A stretch of DNA of 6,404 nucleotides from NCBI GenBank assembly GCA_934561555.1, contig CAKTGQ010000049.1, positions 1 through 6,404 on the forward strand, read 5' to 3'. Both the position numbers and the translations under genes were made by a program. The DNA comes from an uncultured Faecalibacterium sp. (GTDB taxonomy: Bacteria; Bacillota; Clostridia; Oscillospirales; Ruminococcaceae). Below the pieces are notes generated by a model that was given only the letters and a program-made list of their open reading frames with translations, did not search any database and was not told the DNA's origin. Shown here in pieces: positions 1 to 6,307 of the stretch (its first letter is position 1; each line of letters starts with the position of its first letter).

Positions 1-13
1 TTTCAATAGCTCT

Positions 14-42
14 AGCATAGCACAGAACGCCGCCGCAGACAA
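14..42 (-). promoter_or_regulatory. Candidate promoter for a gene beyond the left edge
   Basis: On the minus strand, TTGTCT (37-42) is followed after exactly 17 bases by TATGCT (14-19). A TG one base upstream of the -10 hexamer makes it an extended -10 (TGCTATGCT). It lies downstream of the oleate hydratase terminator and points off the left edge, so it would start transcription near position 7 for an unseen gene. No reading frame is supported in 1-117. The call rests on motif match and position only. Confidence 0.4.
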
Positions 43-117
43 GCCAAAATCATTCTTTTGGCACAAATAATTTTCACGTTCCGCTTTATTTTGACACACA
101 TTGTACCATTTTTACAC

Positions 118-167
118 AAAAAAGACCTCCCCGTGCCCTGTCGCAGAGCAGTGGAGAGGTCCTTTTT
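118..167 (-). terminator. Rho-independent terminator after oleate hydratase
   Basis: GACCTC (124-129) pairs with GAGGTC (156-161). The stem is extended by the flanking A-run (118-123) and T-run (163-167) across a one-base bulge at 162. Read on the minus strand, the hairpin ends in six U residues. It lies about 50 bases past the stop codon of the oleate hydratase and probably ends that transcript. The A/T flanks on both sides could allow termination in either direction, but no plus-strand gene is present to need it. Confidence 0.75.
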
Positions 168-213
168 AGGGGGTGTTGACCCGTTGCCGGGTCTATCGGA
201 GGAGAGGAAAATA

Positions 214-1986
214 TCAGATGGCGTTATACTCCTTGAGGAACTTCTCAAGGTCGGTGCCCTCGATCTTCTTCAAAGCTTCCTTCAAAGCCAGACGCGGGAT
301 CAGCGGCAGATCCATATCGGTGATCTTCTTGCCGTCGCGCAGCTTTACGGTGGCATCGATCAGGGCGCGCACATCGTAGGTGCTGCCCCAGACCTCGGGC
401 ACGCCGCGGTCAATGTTCAGCAGGGTGTACACAGCCTCCATACCGGTGCGCATGGAGTACTCGGTGGTAAAGATGGTGTCGCGGGCGGTCTCGGCAAACT
501 GGCCAAGGAAGGCAAAGTTCACAGCACCCTCGGGCACAACATCGGGACGGTCGCCCATGGCACGGGGCATGAAGAAAGCGTCGATATAGGGCATCATCAC
601 AGGCACGGTGTTGGCGCTGTGCTCTGCCAGCTCAGCGATCTGATCCTCGGGCACGCCGATGTGGTACAGCCACTCCATGCAGATCTCGCGGCCGGTGCAG
701 TCACGCATGGGCTTCTTGACGTAATCGCCGGGCTTATCGCTGAACAGGCCGTACACCCAGACGCACAGCTGGTTCTTGGGCTGATCCTTGAACTGCTGCT
801 GACGGTTCAGCGTCCAGCTGAGCAGCCAGCTGGAGTCCTTGACGGTGACGATGCCGCCGGTGACGGTGTGGCCGCTGAAGGGGTCGCGCTTGCAGATCTT
901 GCGGATATACTGGGGGATCTTGTCGTCCAGCGTGGTGATGGTGGCGCTCTCCCAGTTGCTCAGCTCCGGCTCAGAGCAGAACTTTTCCGGGTGACCGAAG
1001 GAGGGATCTTGTGCGGCGATCTTCTTCCACAGATCCCAGCCGTTGCCGGGCTGGATGGTGGGGTCGAAGCCGGTGGCCTTATCCTGTGCGCCTACGGTGC
1101 AGCTTTCCACGCAGCCGCCGTTGGTGATGAACAGCAGATCGTTCTCGGTCAGGTCGATGTTGGAGGTCTCGCCCTCGTGCTCCACGGTGACGGAACTTGC
1201 CAGCTTGCGGCCCTTCTGGATATCGAACTTCACATCCGTGACCTTGGTGTTGTAGTGGAACTGCACACCAAAGCCTTCCAGATAGCGCACCATGGGCAGG
1301 ATGATGGACTCGTACTGGTTATAGCGGGTAAAGCGCAGAGCGGTAAAGTCCGGCAGACCGCCAATGTGGTGGATATAGCGCTTGAGGTACAGCTTCATCT
1401 CCAGTGCGCTGTGCCAGTTCTCGAAGGCGAACATGGTGCGCCAATACATCCAGAAGTTGGAGTTGAGCACCTCATCATCAAAGAAATCGGTGATCTTTTT
1501 ATCCTGCAGCTGCTCGTCCGGGGTGAAGAACAGCTTCATGATCTCCATAGCGCCCTTATCGGACAGGCCGAACTTGCCATCGGTGTGGGCATCCTCGCCG
1601 CGGTTGACGGTGGCACGGCACAAGGAGAAGTTGGGGTCCTCCTTGTTCAGCCAGTAGTACTCATCCAGCACGCTGACGCCCTCGGTCTCCAGAGAGGGGA
1701 TGGAGTGCAGCAGATCCCACATGACCTCGAAGTGGTTGTCCATCTCGCGGCCGCCGCGCATCACATAGCCGATATCGTACTTGTAGCCATCGCAGGCACC
1801 GCCGGCCAGTGCGTTCTTTTCAAACACATGGACGTGCTCGCCCTTCATCTGACCGTCGCGCACCAGATAGCAGGCAGCGGTCAGGGCTGCCAGACCGGAG
1901 CCAATGATATAAGCGGATTTATGATCCACGCCCTCCGGCTTTTTGGGGGTTGCAAAAGCTTCGTAGTTGCCACTGGAATAGTACAT
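214..1986 (-). CDS. ohyA: Oleate hydratase (MCRA family, FAD-dependent)
   Basis: This 590-residue protein is a full-length oleate hydratase (myosin-cross-reactive antigen family; usual length about 590). The family adds water to the cis-9 double bond of oleate and related fatty acids, giving 10-hydroxy products. It is membrane-associated and linked to tolerance of toxic unsaturated fatty acids. The N-terminus MYYSSGNYEAF is the family signature. It is followed by the nucleotide-binding loop GSGLAALTAA (29-38), RGGREM (77-82) with the likely catalytic Glu81, an HHIGGL segment (206-211) preceded by Tyr200, YNQYES (222-227), and the conserved C-terminal FAD-side block FLGQFAETARDTIFTTEYS (493-511). 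Glu81 and Tyr200 keep the same spacing as the catalytic pair I recall from Staphylococcus aureus OhyA. The start at 1986 is chosen because the family begins there and a GGGAGG site sits 7 bases upstream; the frame stays open to 2127, but that extension is atypical. It appears monocistronic, with its own promoter and terminator. No defect is seen. Confidence 0.96.
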   Translation of the reverse strand: MYYSSGNYEAFATPKKPEGVDHKSAYIIGSGLAALTAACYLVRDGQMKGEHVHVFEKNALAGGACDGYKYDIGYVMRGGREMDNHFEVMWDLLHSIPSLETEGVSVLDEYYWLNKEDPNFSLCRATVNRGEDAHTDGKFGLSDKGAMEIMKLFFTPDEQLQDKKITDFFDDEVLNSNFWMYWRTMFAFENWHSALEMKLYLKRYIHHIGGLPDFTALRFTRYNQYESIILPMVRYLEGFGVQFHYNTKVTDVKFDIQKGRKLASSVTVEHEGETSNIDLTENDLLFITNGGCVESCTVGAQDKATGFDPTIQPGNGWDLWKKIAAQDPSFGHPEKFCSEPELSNWESATITTLDDKIPQYIRKICKRDPFSGHTVTGGIVTVKDSSWLLSWTLNRQQQFKDQPKNQLCVWVYGLFSDKPGDYVKKPMRDCTGREICMEWLYHIGVPEDQIAELAEHSANTVPVMMPYIDAFFMPRAMGDRPDVVPEGAVNFAFLGQFAETARDTIFTTEYSMRTGMEAVYTLLNIDRGVPEVWGSTYDVRALIDATVKLRDGKKITDMDLPLIPRLALKEALKKIEGTDLEKFLKEYNAI

Positions 1987-1993
1987 AAAAAAG

Positions 1994-1999
1994 CCTCCC
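1994..1999 (-). promoter_or_regulatory. Ribosome binding site fixing the oleate hydratase start
   Basis: GGGAGG on the minus strand lies 7 bases upstream of the ATG at 1986. The in-frame ATG codons further upstream (including 2127) would produce an N-terminal extension not found in the family, and this site would then lie inside the gene. Confidence 0.8.
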
Positions 2000-2052
2000 T
2001 GCTTCAGCATTTTGTTTTTCACAGCCTTCATCGTGCTGTTCTCTATGGCAAC

Positions 2053-2081
2053 AGTATACCCCGCAAAGTGAACTTGAACAA
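2053..2081 (-). promoter_or_regulatory. Candidate promoter of oleate hydratase
   Basis: TATACT (2053-2058) is a good -10 hexamer. A weak -35, TTGTTC (2076-2081), sits exactly 17 bases upstream. Transcription would start near 2046, leaving a leader of about 60 bases before the ATG at 1986. Only the first three bases of the -35 match consensus, which suggests modest basal activity or help from an activator. No operator could be assigned with confidence; the nearby short odd palindromes ACAAATTGT (2143-2151) and TTGTGACAA (2148-2156) are too AT-rich and short to call. Confidence 0.45.
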
Positions 2082-2198
2082 CAAACAAACTTTGCCCTGT
2101 GTATAGATTTTTTACATCCGCCCTCATTTGCTGGAATTGCGTACAAATTGTGACAAAGAGCGAAGCACAAAATCATTTAAAGCCTCCCCCGGGAAAAC

Positions 2199-2234
2199 GC
2201 AATGCCGGACAGCCCGCAGGCTGTCCGGCATTGC
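2199..2234 (-). terminator. Perfect 16-bp stem-loop, possible backup terminator
   Basis: Bases 2199-2214 and 2219-2234 are exact reverse complements (16 bp, GC-rich) around the four-base loop CGCA. On the minus strand the stem is followed by GTTTT, a poor U-tract; on the plus strand it is followed by mixed AT sequence. It lies between the end of the upstream operon and the oleate hydratase promoter, so a backup terminator or insulator for read-through is the simplest role. A regulatory or repeat-derived hairpin is also possible. Confidence 0.45.
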
Positions 2235-2304
2235 TCTAATTCAAAATAATTTTCCGCTATTCATGCCCAGAGCATAGCGGCGGGCATTCAAAATCGTCCC
2301 GCGC

Positions 2305-2335
2305 AAAAAAAGCCGCCTGAACCCTCTCAGGCGCT
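2305..2335 (-). terminator. Second terminator, overlapping the end of the repeat
   Basis: On the minus strand, CGCCTGA (from 2327-2333) pairs with TCAGGCG (from 2314-2320) around a six-base loop. The stem is extended by two more pairs across a bulge and followed by seven U residues (A-run 2305-2311). The fold is a good intrinsic terminator. Its loop and one arm lie within the terminal inverted repeat of the element at 2320-2490. The sequence after the U-tract, GCGCGGGACG, is identical to that after the terminator at 2512-2552. It would catch read-through from the three-gene operon. Confidence 0.6.
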
Positions 2336-2490
2336 GCGCGCCAGCTCTCCCGAAGGGAGAGCTTTATCTGCGTCGACCGTATATTAAAAGCTCCCCCCGA
2401 GAGGAAAGACTTCCCCCGGCCGGGGGAAGATGTCGCGCAGCGACAAAAGGGGAAATCTGGCAAAGCCGCAAGGCTTTGACTGAGAGGGTT
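2320..2490. repeat. MITE-like repeat with 11-bp terminal inverted repeats
   Basis: AACCCTCTCAG (2320-2330) is repeated exactly in inverse orientation at 2480-2490, bounding 171 bases with no credible gene. Inside are several hairpins: AGCTCTCCC/GGGAGAGCT (2343-2363, loop GAA), a 20-base perfect palindrome of C- and G-runs (2410-2429), TGTCG/CGACA (2431-2445) and CAAAGCC/GGCTTTG (2461-2478, loop GCAA). The layout is two units in opposite orientation, each a CCCTCTCAG tag, a short hairpin and a longer C-run/G-run hairpin, with the tags outermost. I recall similar units scattered through Faecalibacterium and related genomes. No transposase is present. A 68-residue open frame across it is a by-product. 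Confidence 0.65.
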
Positions 2491-2511
2491 TCTCTAAAAA
2501 CCGTCCCGCGC

Positions 2512-2552
2512 AAAAAGAGAGCCGCCGCACAAGGTTCTGTGCAGCGGCTCTC
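2512..2552 (-). terminator. Rho-independent terminator of the three-gene operon
   Basis: GAGAGCCGC (2517-2525) pairs with GCGGCTCTC (2544-2552). After one mismatch the stem continues with GCAC/GTGC around an eight-base loop, giving 13 pairs. On the minus strand it is followed by five U residues (2512-2516). It starts 10 bases beyond the stop codon of the TSCPD gene, the expected place for the operon's end. Confidence 0.85.
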
Positions 2553-2561
2553 CGGTGGATT

Positions 2562-2825
2562 TTAGTTCATCTCTTCCAGAGCCTTTTTCAGGTTCTTTGC
2601 GATCTGGTCCGGGCAGCTGGTGCCGCGGAAGCCGCACAGCGTACCGTCCAAACGGGCAATGGCGTCCTCTGCCTTCATACCGGTAAGCAGCCGGCAGATG
2701 CCCTTCAGGTTGCCGTTGCAGCCGCCGATGACCTCGATGGAAGCAATGGTGTGGTCATCGTTCAGCACAAAGTTGGTCTGCTTGGAGCAGGTGCCCTTGT
2801 TCGGGAAGGAAAATTCCTTGCTCAT
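2562..2825 (-). CDS. Small stand-alone TSCPD-domain protein
   Basis: This 87-residue protein contains the name-giving motif TSCPD (69-73) and matches the whole-length pattern of the TIGR03905-type TSCPD family: an N-terminal strand region with KGTCSKQ (10-16), a central GGCNGNLKGI stretch (34-43), then LCGFRGTSCPDQ (63-74) and a C-terminal helix. The TSCPD domain is also known as a C-terminal appendage of some ribonucleotide reductases. The function of the free form is not established, and I do not assign one. Five cysteines (13, 36, 44, 64, 71) in 87 residues hint at metal or redox binding. No signal peptide or membrane segment is seen. It starts 5 bases after the PHP gene stops, and its GAGAGGA ribosome site lies inside the end of that gene, so translation is probably coupled. 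It is the last gene of the operon. Confidence 0.88.
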   Translation of the reverse strand: MSKEFSFPNKGTCSKQTNFVLNDDHTIASIEVIGGCNGNLKGICRLLTGMKAEDAIARLDGTLCGFRGTSCPDQIAKNLKKALEEMN

Positions 2826-2830
2826 AGTCT

Positions 2831-3691
2831 TTACGTCCTCTCTCTTTTACGTTTTTCGGCGATGGCACGCAGCTGCGCTGCGGCTTCGTCCGGTGCGGTA
2901 CAGGTGCCAATGGGGTGGGGGTGCTTGTGGTTGCGGCCATGGAAGTCTGTGCCCGCAGTGGCCACAAGGCCGTACTGTTTGCACAAAGCAAGGCACTCGG
3001 CACTGTCCTCCGCACTGTTGCTGGGGTGGTACACCTCAATGCCGTCCACCGCGCCCTCTGCCGCCAGTTCGCGCAGCAGGGGCATACTTTTATACACCGT
3101 GGGGTGGGCAAACACCACTGCACCGCCGCTGGCTTTAGCGGTAGCCAGCACCTGCCGCACCGGCAGGTACTCCGGCGAGTGCAGCACGATGCCCCGGGGG
3201 TTCCACCCGAACAGCTTGTGGTAGGTCTCGCCGTAGATGCTGCCATCGGTCAGACCCAGCAGCTCCAGCGCCTGCATCAGCCCGCTTTTGAACAGCACCC
3301 CGCTGGCCTTGGTGGTCTCCCACGCAAGGTCGGCGGTAAACTGCGGGTACAGCTGCTCCAGCTCCTTTGCGCTCTGCAAAGCGCAGGCGTTGCGGCGCTC
3401 CTTCATGATGGCGCAATGCTCCCGCAGCGCCGGGCAGTCCACGTCCGGGTAGTAGCACAGCAGGTGCACCCGGTGCTGGCGCTCAAAGTCGTAGCCGGTC
3501 AGCTCCACGGCAGGGATCAGCTCTACCCCGTCCTGCCCAGTGTGGGCATAGGCATACTGTGCGCTGAGCAGGGTGTCGTGATCCGAAAGGGCAATGGCGT
3601 GCAGCCCGGTGCGGGCGGCGATGGACGCCAGCCGCTCGATGGGCACAGCACCGTCCGAGCAGGTGGAATGGATATGCAGGTCACAGGACAT
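2831..3691 (-). CDS. PHP-domain metal-dependent phosphoesterase
   Basis: This 286-residue protein carries the full set of PHP-family metal ligands. DLHIHSTCSDG (4-14) supplies His6, His8 and Asp13; SDHDT (36-40) includes His38; PAVELT (60-65) has Glu63; His76 follows. AHP (195-197) gives His196 and GTDFHG (247-252) gives Asp249 and His251. Length and motif order fit the YciV/TrpH group, whose studied members hydrolyse 3',5'-bisphosphonucleotides or degrade RNA from the 5' end (RNase AM). Cytosolic action on such a nucleotide or short RNA is the best inference; the exact substrate is not visible. It starts 14 bases after the hydratase stops, and its GAGGAAG site overlaps that stop codon (TGAGGAAG), which points to coupled translation. 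The basic tail KRKRERT results partly from encoding the ribosome site of the next gene. Confidence 0.92.
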   Translation of the reverse strand: MSCDLHIHSTCSDGAVPIERLASIAARTGLHAIALSDHDTLLSAQYAYAHTGQDGVELIPAVELTGYDFERQHRVHLLCYYPDVDCPALREHCAIMKERRNACALQSAKELEQLYPQFTADLAWETTKASGVLFKSGLMQALELLGLTDGSIYGETYHKLFGWNPRGIVLHSPEYLPVRQVLATAKASGGAVVFAHPTVYKSMPLLRELAAEGAVDGIEVYHPSNSAEDSAECLALCKQYGLVATAGTDFHGRNHKHPHPIGTCTAPDEAAAQLRAIAEKRKRERT

Positions 3692-3705
3692 AGCGGGTTA
3701 CTTCC

Positions 3706-5982
3706 TCAGTGCTTATAGAAATTGATCAGGCAGCCGTCAGCAAGGATCTGGCGCTCGTCGGTGGTGAGCGGAGCCATATACAGTTCAAATTCCTTGACGG
3801 TATCGCCCAGAACGTAGGCTTTGATGTTCTGCAGATCGCCCTTGAGCGCTTCCCGCACATTGGGGATGAGCACATAATCGCCCAGACCAAAGGGGGTGGC
3901 ACCTGCCAGCTGCAGGGGCAGCATACCCCAGTTGATGAGGTTGGAGCGGTAGCGCTTGGTGGCGTACTCGGTAACGATATTGGCACCGGCACCCAGAACA
4001 CGCTGGCAGCTGGCGGCCTGCTCACGGGCAGAGCCGTCGCCGGGCTTGACCGCAAAGATGGTGGAGGCGATCTGGATATCGTTCCAGCCCAGCTTCTCGC
4101 AGCCGGGCACGGCGTTCACCTTTGCCAGCAGGGCGGCGTCCCCTGCACCGGCGCGGCGGGCAGCTTCCTCGGCCTGCACAGCCTTGGCGCGGCCCACATA
4201 CTCCGGATCCTTGCGGCTGAGGGTGAACTCGGCCAGACCCAAGGGGTTAGAACGGTAAGAAGAGGTCTCGCCGGAGGGGATCAGCTCGTCGGTGGTGGTG
4301 ACGGGGTCGGTGATATAAGAAGCCACCTTCAGCAGCAGGTTGCCGCCCAGCGGTGCGATCTCCGGCCAGTCCTTGATGTTGGGGCCGAACTTGAGCAGGG
4401 CGTCGTAATCGCCCTTGCCAAAGCCCTGATACACGCGGGTGTCATAGCTGGAAGCATCGTACTGGTACTCCGGCACGGTGGGATCGTAATCAATGTCGGT
4501 GGCGGGGGTCAGGATGCCGCCGTTTGCGGTGGTGGCTGCAATGCTGCGGGCATCCATCAGTGCCACACCGGACAGCTGGCCGCTGCCGGGCTTGGAGCCC
4601 TCGCGGCTGGGGAAGTTGCGGGTGGTGTGACGGATGGACAGTGCCCCGTTGGCGGGCACATCGCCTGCGCCGAAGCAGGGGCCGCAGAAGGCGGTGCGGA
4701 TGGTAGCGCCGCTGGCCATCAGCTCGCCGATGACGCCGGTGCGCACCAGTTCCATCATGATGGGCTGGCTGCCGGGGTAAACGCTCAGGGCGTAGTCGCC
4801 GCAGCCGCCGGTGTGACCCTTGAGGATGGAAGCAGCCTCGTAGATGCTGTCGTACAGACCGCCTGCGCAGCCTGCAATCACGCCCTGATCCACACGCAGC
4901 TTGCCGTTCTCGATCTTGCTGCACAGATCCAGCTGCACATCCTTGCGGCCGATCAGCTTCTGCACATCCTGCTCGCAGGCGTGGAGGATGTCCTCCAGAT
5001 TTGCGTTCAGCTCCTCAATGGTAAAGGCGTTGGAGGGGTGCATGGGCAGGGCGATCATGGGACGGATGGCAGAAAGATCCACCTCCACCACGCCGTCATA
5101 GTAGGCAAGGTCAGCCGGTGCCAGCTTTTTGTAGTCTGCTGCACGGCCGTGCACTGCCAGAAAACGCTGGGTGACTTCGTCGGTCTCCCAGATGGAGGAC
5201 AGGCAGGTGGTCTCGGTGGTCATGGCATCAATGGCGTTGCGGGTATCCTGCCGCAGGGAAGCAATGCCGGGGCCAACGAACTCCATGACCTTGTTCTTGA
5301 CGTAGCCGCTCTTGAACAGCTTGCCCACAAGGGCAATGGCTACATCGTGGGGGCCGCAGCCCGCCGGCAGACTGCCGGTCAGGTAGATGGCCACCACGCC
5401 CGGGCGGGCAACATCGTAGGTGCGGCCCAGCAGCTGCTTTGCCAGCTCGCCGCCGCCCTCACCGATGGCCATGGTGCCCAGTGCGCCGTAGCGTGTGTGA
5501 GAGTCCGAGCCAAGGATCATTTTGCCGCAGCCGGCAAAACGCTCGCGCATATACTGGTGGATGACTGCCATGTGCGGGGGCACAAAGATGCCGCCGTACT
5601 TTTTGGCAGCGGACAGGCCAAAGCGGTGGTCGTCCTCGTTGATGGTGCCGCCCACAGCGCACAGGCTGTTGTGGCAGTTGGTGAGCACATAAGGGATGGG
5701 GAATTTTTCCAGCCCGGAAGCACGGGCGGTCTGGATAATGCCCACAAAGGTGATGTCATGGCTTGCCATGGCATCAAACTTGATCTTCAGGTTCTCGGCA
5801 TCGCCGCTGGTATTGTGTGCCTGCATGATATTGTAGGCCATGGTACCGGTCTTAGCCGTGGCAACGGCAGCGGCATCAAAGCCCTTTGCTGCCAGTGCTG
5901 CGGGTGCATTGCCGTCTGCGGGCACCCACTCTCCGCGCGCATAGTACGCACCGCCGGTGCTGCATTTGATCATATCCAACAT
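3706..5982 (-). CDS. Aconitase-superfamily hydratase, substrate unknown
   Basis: This 758-residue protein has the aconitase fold signatures: TNCHNSLC (101-108), [13 protein letters not shown] (158-170), an iron-sulfur cysteine in AGCAGG (Cys372), the CGPC pair (Cys433, Cys436), and [11 protein letters not shown] (453-463) with the substrate-binding Arg type. A swivel-like C-terminal domain includes [17 protein letters not shown] (678-694). A [4Fe-4S] dehydratase acting on a hydroxy-acid is therefore expected. Length and layout resemble the poorly characterised YbhJ-type hydratases rather than classical aconitase A or B or the LeuC/homoaconitase subunits, so I do not name the substrate. The start at 5982 (MLDMIKC) has an AGAGAGG site 9 bases upstream; the frame remains open to 6087 through non-coding-looking hairpin sequence and is not used. 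First gene of an operon with the PHP and TSCPD genes. All three cluster cysteines are present. Confidence 0.9.
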   Translation of the reverse strand: MLDMIKCSTGGAYYARGEWVPADGNAPAALAAKGFDAAAVATAKTGTMAYNIMQAHNTSGDAENLKIKFDAMASHDITFVGIIQTARASGLEKFPIPYVLTNCHNSLCAVGGTINEDDHRFGLSAAKKYGGIFVPPHMAVIHQYMRERFAGCGKMILGSDSHTRYGALGTMAIGEGGGELAKQLLGRTYDVARPGVVAIYLTGSLPAGCGPHDVAIALVGKLFKSGYVKNKVMEFVGPGIASLRQDTRNAIDAMTTETTCLSSIWETDEVTQRFLAVHGRAADYKKLAPADLAYYDGVVEVDLSAIRPMIALPMHPSNAFTIEELNANLEDILHACEQDVQKLIGRKDVQLDLCSKIENGKLRVDQGVIAGCAGGLYDSIYEAASILKGHTGGCGDYALSVYPGSQPIMMELVRTGVIGELMASGATIRTAFCGPCFGAGDVPANGALSIRHTTRNFPSREGSKPGSGQLSGVALMDARSIAATTANGGILTPATDIDYDPTVPEYQYDASSYDTRVYQGFGKGDYDALLKFGPNIKDWPEIAPLGGNLLLKVASYITDPVTTTDELIPSGETSSYRSNPLGLAEFTLSRKDPEYVGRAKAVQAEEAARRAGAGDAALLAKVNAVPGCEKLGWNDIQIASTIFAVKPGDGSAREQAASCQRVLGAGANIVTEYATKRYRSNLINWGMLPLQLAGATPFGLGDYVLIPNVREALKGDLQNIKAYVLGDTVKEFELYMAPLTTDERQILADGCLINFYKH

Positions 5983-5991
5983 CTCGATTCG

Positions 5992-5998
5992 CCTCTCT
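5992..5998 (-). promoter_or_regulatory. Ribosome binding site fixing the hydratase start
   Basis: AGAGAGG on the minus strand lies 9 bases upstream of the ATG at 5982. It supports that start over the in-frame ATG at 6087, whose extra 35 residues are basic, unlike the family, and run into the hairpin repeat. Confidence 0.7.
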
Positions 5999-6012
5999 TT
6001 TTGTATTTTCCC

Positions 6013-6031
6013 GCCCGCCGCAATTGCGGGC
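6013..6031 (-). other. Stem-loop in the hydratase leader
   Basis: GCCCGC (6013-6018) pairs with GCGGGC (6026-6031) around a seven-base loop; a nested palindrome CCGCAATTGCGG (6018-6029) gives an alternative fold. It lies about 15 bases upstream of the ribosome site and has no U-tract, so it is not a terminator. A role in mRNA stability or translation is possible but unsupported. Confidence 0.35.
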
Positions 6032-6078
6032 ATTGCCCCGGCAGTGCAGCTATTCATCCTGAAAAAAGCTGTCCTCTT

Positions 6079-6196
6079 AGCCTTCACCCCTTGGGGGGAA
6101 GGTGGCGCGCAGCGCCGGATGAGGGGTATTTCTTGGTAACAGCGCCCTCATCAGTCGCCTGCGGCGACAGCTTCCCCCGACCGAGGGAAGCCTTTA
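6079..6196. repeat. Pair of divergent hairpin repeat units
   Basis: Two units lie in opposite orientation. The left one (about 6079-6126, reverse) has a CCTT/AAGG-based C-run/G-run hairpin (6081-6102), a GGCGC/GCGCC hairpin (6104-6116) and the tag GATGAGGG (6118-6125). The right one (about 6145-6196, forward) has the tag CCCTCATC (6145-6152), a GTCGCC/GGCGAC hairpin (6154-6168) and GCTTCCC/GGGAAGC (6170-6191). The two tags are inverse complements and can pair across 19 bases. This is the same tag, short hairpin, long hairpin plan as the element at 2320-2490, but with the tags innermost. No gene is found. It sits between a likely promoter and the hydratase gene. Confidence 0.6.
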
Positions 6197-6261
6197 AGCC
6201 AACCAGCTTTTCAAAGACTTATAACCCCTGCCCTATTACGGCAAAGCCGTATTTACCTGTT

Positions 6262-6270
6262 ATTATAGCA
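6262..6270 (-). promoter_or_regulatory. Extended -10 promoter, likely for the hydratase operon
   Basis: On the minus strand TGCTATAAT is a consensus extended -10 (TATAAT at 6262-6267, TG one base upstream). The -35 region is T-rich (TTTTTC at 17 bases) and not consensus, which extended -10 promoters tolerate. It lies about 40 bases after the stop codon of the right-edge gene. Transcription would start near 6255, giving a leader of roughly 270 bases that includes the hairpin repeats. A small hairpin TACGGC/GCCGTA (6237-6251) lies at the start of that leader. Nothing between here and 5982 gives a clearly better promoter. Confidence 0.6.
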
Positions 6271-6307
6271 TGAAAAGGCGAAAAGAAAAAGCACTTTTTA
6301 TGAACCC

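Larger units (their letters stand above)
2295..2516. repeat. 15-bp direct repeats flanking the MITE-like element
   Basis: CGTCCCGCGCAAAAA occurs at 2295-2309 and again at 2502-2516. Both copies are followed within 2 to 4 bases by GCCGCC. They lie 10 and 11 bases outside the two ends of the inverted-repeat element. On the minus strand each copy is the U-tract and trailing sequence of a terminator. They are too long and too far from the element ends to be a typical target duplication; a duplicated terminator tail is the more likely explanation. Confidence 0.65.

Noticed and set aside
91..96. Consensus -35 TTGACA on the plus strand
   Set aside because: No acceptable -10 lies 16 to 18 bases downstream and no plus-strand gene follows.
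100..108. Minus-strand TGGTACAAT, an extended -10 look-alike just after the terminator
   Set aside because: No -35 is present because the upstream bases are the terminator stem; the match at 14-42 is better.
12..248. A 78-codon minus-strand frame after oleate hydratase
   Set aside because: It overlaps the end of the oleate hydratase gene and reads through its terminator and a candidate promoter.
58..2106. A 682-codon open frame on the plus strand opposite oleate hydratase
   Set aside because: It crosses the terminator at 118-167, lacks a recognisable domain and mirrors the codon bias of the minus-strand gene, whose family identity is unmistakable.
2343..2429. Series of hairpins considered as a small CRISPR array or structured RNA gene
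   Set aside because: The units are inverted rather than directly repeated with spacers, and no conserved RNA family pattern is recognisable; a repeat element explains them better.
2257..2463. A 68-codon minus-strand frame in the gene gap
   Set aside because: It lies across the hairpin-rich repeat, has no ribosome site or family resemblance, and its composition reflects the palindromes.
2915..3718. A 267-codon plus-strand frame opposite the PHP gene
   Set aside because: It is the same antisense codon-bias effect; the minus strand carries every PHP metal-ligand motif.
3709..6273. An 854-codon open frame on the plus strand opposite the hydratase
   Set aside because: It is longer than the real gene but has no family motifs, has a low-complexity composition rich in Gly, Ala, Val, Leu and His, and runs through the hairpin repeats. 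It arises from G/C-rich third positions in the minus-strand gene.
6276..6300. A-run/T-run inverted sequence considered as terminator of the right-edge gene
   Set aside because: The possible stem is only A-T pairs with a loop of two to four bases and has no GC core, so it would not be a stable terminator.
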